Below, in pieces: positions 14,751 through 17,712 of a stretch of DNA of 17,712 bases; within the stretch, counting starts at the first letter, position 1, and each line of letters opens with the position of its first letter. A program made the translations under genes and the position numbers. The notes below the pieces were generated by a model that was given only the letters and a program-made list of their open reading frames with translations, was not told the DNA's origin and did no database searches. Origin of the DNA: Rhodocyclales bacterium (GTDB lineage: Bacteria > Pseudomonadota > Gammaproteobacteria > Burkholderiales > Rhodocyclaceae); the NCBI GenBank assembly GCA_021286885.1, contig JAJTBM010000019.1:1-17712 (forward strand), given 5' to 3'.

Positions 14751-16256
14751 ATGCATCTCCACCGCCCTGCGGGCCCCGGGCCCGCCCCCGCCTATCTGTG
14801 GGCCGCCGCCGCCGTGACCGGGGTGGCCCTGCTGGCCCTGCCCCTGCGGGACCGCCTGGATCTGGCCAACATCATCATGCTGTTCCTCCTGGCCGTGCTG
14901 CTGGCTGCCGTGCGCCTGGGCCGGGGGCCCGGCATCCTGGCGGCCTTCCTGTCCGTGGCGGCCTTCAATTTCTTCTTCGTGCACCCCCGCCTCACCTTCG
15001 CCGTGAGCGACATGCAATACCTGCTCACCTTTGCCGTGATCCTGGCCGTGGCCCTGATCACCACCCACCTGACCACCGACCTGAGCCGACAGGCGGAAGT
15101 GGCCCGGGGCCGGGAACTGCGCATGACGGCCCTGTACGAAATGGCCCGGGACCTGTCCGCCGCCCTGAGCCTGGAACAGATACAGGAGATCGTCAGCCAT
15201 TTCGTGCGCCGGGGCTTCCAGTCCGAGGCCCGCCTGCTGCTGCCCGACGCGGCGGAAGCGCTGCAGCTCTTCCCGCCGGGGAACCCCGCCGCCGCCCCTC
15301 CCCTCGCCCTGGCCAGGGACAGCGCCCGCACCGGCCAGCCTCTAACTGGGGACGGCTGGCATCTGCAGCCCCTGAAATCACCGATGCGCCTCCGGGGCAT
15401 CCTGGCCCTGGCGGTGGGACCCGGCCCCTGGCAGGAAACCCCGGAACAGCAGCAGCTGCTGGAAACCGGAGCCTCCCTGGTGGCCATCGCCCTGGAACGG
15501 GTGCATTACATCCAGGTGGCCCAGGAAGCCCAGTTGCAGATGGAGTCGGAACGCCTGCGCAACTCCCTCCTGGGGGCCCTCTCCCACGATCTGCGTACCC
15601 CCCTCACGGCCCTGGTGGGGCTGGCCGATTCCCTGGTGCTGGCCGGCCACCTGCCCCGGGAGGAGGAAGAGCTGGCCCAGGCCATCCGCGAAGAGGCCCT
15701 GCGCACCAGCGCCCTGGTGAACAATCTGCTGGACATGGCCCGCCTGCAGTCGGGCCCGGTGACTCTGAGAAAGGAATGGCAGCCCCTGGAAGAGGTCCTG
15801 GGAGCGGCCCTGCAGGCCCGGGCGCCCCAACTGGCGGGCCACCAGGTCCGGGTGGAGCTGGCAGCGGACCTGCCCCTGCTCGAACTGGATGCGGTGCTCA
15901 TGGAGCGGGTGTTCTGCAACCTGCTGGAAAATGCAGCCAAGTACACGCCCCCCGGCAGCACCGTGACGATCCGGGCGGAACCGGACCCCTGCCAGGCCGA
16001 CCGGGTCTGCATCCAGTTGTGCGACAACGGCCCCGGCCTGCCCCCGGGCCGGGAACAGCAGCTGTTCGAAAAGTTCACCCGGGGCCGGGATGAATCGGCC
16101 ATCCCCGGCGTCGGTCTGGGGCTGGCCATCGTGCGCAGCATCGTTGAAGCCCACCAGGGCAGGATCGAGGCCGGGAATCTGCCGGAAGGCGGCGCCTGCT
16201 TCAGCATCCGCCTGCCCGTGGGAAATCCCCCGGCCCTGCCCCAGGAGGAAGCATGA
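14751..16256 (+). CDS. KdpD-like sensor histidine kinase lacking the cytoplasmic N-terminal domains
   Basis: This 501-residue membrane kinase corresponds to the C-terminal half of KdpD. Residues about 15-106 form a four-helix DUF4118 membrane domain, including the typical FNFFFVHPRLTF at about 72-83. A GAF-like region follows (about 125-255). The phosphoacceptor is H279 (ALSHDLRTPLTAL), and the ATPase domain has N394 (LLENAAKYTPPG), DNGPGL at 425-430 and GVGLGLAI at 453-460. Escherichia coli KdpD has 894 residues; the missing part is the KdpD/Usp cytoplasmic sensor region, which in some bacteria binds cyclic di-AMP. No remnant lies upstream. The ATG at 14751 is preferred over an in-frame upstream ATG at 14589 whose added residues are Pro-rich and not family-like. 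The stop overlaps kdpE by four bases (ATGA). Confidence 0.9.
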   Translation: MHLHRPAGPGPAPAYLWAAAAVTGVALLALPLRDRLDLANIIMLFLLAVLLAAVRLGRGPGILAAFLSVAAFNFFFVHPRLTFAVSDMQYLLTFAVILAVALITTHLTTDLSRQAEVARGRELRMTALYEMARDLSAALSLEQIQEIVSHFVRRGFQSEARLLLPDAAEALQLFPPGNPAAAPPLALARDSARTGQPLTGDGWHLQPLKSPMRLRGILALAVGPGPWQETPEQQQLLETGASLVAIALERVHYIQVAQEAQLQMESERLRNSLLGALSHDLRTPLTALVGLADSLVLAGHLPREEEELAQAIREEALRTSALVNNLLDMARLQSGPVTLRKEWQPLEEVLGAALQARAPQLAGHQVRVELAADLPLLELDAVLMERVFCNLLENAAKYTPPGSTVTIRAEPDPCQADRVCIQLCDNGPGLPPGREQQLFEKFTRGRDESAIPGVGLGLAIVRSIVEAHQGRIEAGNLPEGGACFSIRLPVGNPPALPQEEA

Positions 16257-16966
16257 GCAACACCAGACCCATCCCTGCCGAGGGCCCTGCCCCGGTGGTC
16301 CTGATCGTCGAGGACGAGCCCCAGATCCGCCGCTTCCTGCGCGCCGCCCTGGAATCCGAAGGCTGCCAGACCCATGAAACCGACACCCTGGCCCGGGGCC
16401 TGATCGAAGCCGGTACCCGCAAGCCCGACCTGCTGATCCTCGACCTGGGCCTGCCGGACGGGGACGGCATCGAGCTGATCCGGGAGCTGCGCAGCTGGTC
16501 CGGCCTGCCGGTTCTGGTGCTGTCGGCCCGGACCGACGAGGCCGACAAGGTCCAGGCCCTGGATGCGGGCGCCGACGATTACCTGGGCAAACCTTTCGGT
16601 ATCCCCGAACTCCTGGCCCGGGTCCGGGCCTTGTTGCGCCGCGCCCATCGGGGCCAGGAGGCGGGGCCGGTGTTTGCCTTCGGCCAGATCGAAGTGGACC
16701 TGGCCCAGCGCCTGGTGCGCCGGGCCGGAGAGACCGTGCATCTGACCCCCATCGAATACCGGCTGCTCACCCTGCTGGTGGCCAACGCCGGCCGGGTGCT
16801 CACCCACCGCCAGTTACTCAGCGAAGTCTGGGGCCCCAACCACGTGGAGCATGCCCACTACCTGCGGGTGTACATGGCGGGGTTGCGGCGCAAGCTGGAG
16901 GACAACCCCACCCTGCCCCGCCACATCCGCACCGAATCCGGGGTCGGCTACCGCTTCGTCGCCTGA
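16253..16966 (+). CDS. kdpE: KdpE-type response regulator (OmpR/PhoB family)
   Basis: This 237-residue two-domain regulator has a receiver domain with acidic residues D21-E22, phosphoacceptor D64 (LILDLGLPDGD), S91 and K113 (GADDYLGKPF). A winged-helix DNA-binding domain follows, with LTPIEYRLLTLLVANAG, the HRQLLSEVWGP recognition region and the final GVGYRFVA. The VLSARTDEADKVQALDAGADDYLGKPFG stretch is diagnostic of KdpE. It starts with ATG overlapping the kinase stop, and AGGAGG at 16243-16248 is a strong ribosome binding site, so kinase and regulator are made together. KdpE classically activates kdpFABC under potassium limitation; here the neighbour is trkH. An N-terminal extension of about 11 residues precedes the receiver core. 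Confidence 0.93.
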   Translation: MSNTRPIPAEGPAPVVLIVEDEPQIRRFLRAALESEGCQTHETDTLARGLIEAGTRKPDLLILDLGLPDGDGIELIRELRSWSGLPVLVLSARTDEADKVQALDAGADDYLGKPFGIPELLARVRALLRRAHRGQEAGPVFAFGQIEVDLAQRLVRRAGETVHLTPIEYRLLTLLVANAGRVLTHRQLLSEVWGPNHVEHAHYLRVYMAGLRRKLEDNPTLPRHIRTESGVGYRFVA

Positions 16967-16975
16967 AGCCCGCCC

Positions 16976-17712
16976 TCAGCTGCGCCAGAAGCGGGGCGAG
17001 AACAGGACCAGCACGGTAAAGAGTTCCAGCCGCCCCATGAGCATGGAGAGCACCAGGGTCCATTTACCCGTGTCGGTGACCGCGCCAAAGCCGCTGCTCA
17101 CCTCCCCCAATCCCAGCCCCAGATTGTTGATGGTCCCCACCACGGCGGAAAAGGCGGTTTCCTGATTCATCCCGGTGGCCGTCAGGATCAGCATGAACAG
17201 GGCAAATACGGCGATATAGACGGCAAAGAAGGCCCACACGGCACTGGTCACCCGGGCATCCACGGAACGGTTGCCGAGCTTGATGGGGATCACCGCCTGG
17301 GGATGGATCAGCAGCTGCACTTCCCGATTGCCCTGCTTGAGCAGGAGCATGAAGCGCATCACCTTGATCCCCCCGGCCGTGGACCCGGCACAGCCGCCCA
17401 CGATGCTGATGAAGAGCAGCAACACCTGGGCCGCCACCGGCCAGTTGTAATAGTCGGAAGACGACAGTCCGGTGTTGGTGATGAAGGTGGCCACCTGGAA
17501 AAAGGCCAGGCGCAGGGCCGGCCCCAGGGGCATGCTGCTGCCGGTGACGAGCAGGAGGGCCACCAGGACCAGGGCCAGGCCGATGATGCCCAGATAGAAC
17601 AGGTTTTCCTCGTCCAGCAGGTAGGGGCGCAGGCTGCGTCCATGCCAGACCATGAAGTGCAGGGCGAAATTGACCCCGGACAGGATCATGAAGAAAGCCC
17701 CCAGGTTTTCCA
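16976..17712 (-). CDS. trkH: TrkH/KtrB-family potassium uptake subunit, C-terminal part
   Basis: This is the ion-conducting membrane subunit of the Trk system, which takes up K+ with a cytoplasmic NAD-binding partner (TrkA). About 245 residues are present and the frame is open to the right edge, so the start is outside; an internal ATG at 17689 is not the start. Visible landmarks are the NFALHF helix, a filter-type loop FITNTGLSSSDYY, the gating loop GGCAGSTAGGIKV, and the last filter-type loop INNLGLGLGEV. The protein ends after one more helix (LFTVLVLFSPRFW). It is convergent with kdpE, stop to stop, nine bases apart, with no terminator hairpin in the gap. trkA is not in the window. Confidence 0.93.
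   Translation of the reverse strand, partial: ENLGAFFMILSGVNFALHFMVWHGRSLRPYLLDEENLFYLGIIGLALVLVALLLVTGSSMPLGPALRLAFFQVATFITNTGLSSSDYYNWPVAAQVLLLFISIVGGCAGSTAGGIKVMRFMLLLKQGNREVQLLIHPQAVIPIKLGNRSVDARVTSAVWAFFAVYIAVFALFMLILTATGMNQETAFSAVVGTINNLGLGLGEVSSGFGAVTDTGKWTLVLSMLMGRLELFTVLVLFSPRFWRS

Noticed and set aside
15506..16807. 433-codon open frame antisense to the kinase and kdpE genes
   Set aside because: It covers two well-supported genes and its translation has the low-complexity Ser/Arg/Gln-rich look of a shadow frame.

Overview
The window looks like a piece of a GC-rich betaproteobacterial chromosome, most likely from the Rhodocyclales (Dechloromonas, Azonexus or Azospira type). This rests on the accA-tilS and dapA-bamC arrangement, the BamC lipoprotein, the ACR3 arsenite pump and the strong G/C third-position bias. 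No rRNA, tRNA, CRISPR array, transposase or phage gene was seen. Both ends cut through genes: an ACR3 arsenite pump on the left and a TrkH potassium channel subunit on the right.

Layout. (1) 1-1938 (+): the end of an arsenic-type operon, with the ACR3 C-terminus, an ArsP/DUF318-type permease and a small CxxC thioredoxin-like protein. (2) 1939-2190: a convergent intergenic stretch with two inverted-repeat structures. (3) 2191-2759 (-): a small lipoprotein and an unrecognised 115-residue protein. (4) 2952-6343 (+): a secreted ComEA-like helix-hairpin-helix protein with a long Pro/Ala tail, then an AddB-like PD-(D/E)XK nuclease, ending at a terminator. (5) 6471-7376 (+): an outer-membrane beta-barrel protein of the phenol MetA/SphA-like family. 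(6) 7447-11462 (-): housekeeping genes accA, tilS, dapA and bamC. (7) 11548-13204: a glyoxalase-II-like metallo-hydrolase (-) and a divergent HDOD protein (+). (8) 13192-14519 (-): an MFS transporter with a translationally coupled 41-residue membrane miniprotein. (9) 14629-17712: a possible 38-residue membrane peptide, a KdpD-like kinase without the usual cytoplasmic N-terminal half, KdpE (all +), and a convergent TrkH (-).

Functional links. The arsenic genes export inorganic and probably organic arsenicals. DapA (lysine and peptidoglycan precursor) and BamC (outer-membrane assembly) share an operon. The kinase, regulator and TrkH form a potassium-related cluster in which a Kdp-type two-component system sits beside a Trk channel instead of kdpFABC.

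The most notable signals are: a change in codon style part-way through accA (about 10,990-11,090), separating the left and right halves of the window; two tiny membrane ORFs tightly linked to transport or sensing genes; the shortened KdpD; the short TilS; and an AddB-like nuclease without a helicase partner that has apparently lost cluster cysteines. I did not find a clearly new multi-gene defence or mobile system.
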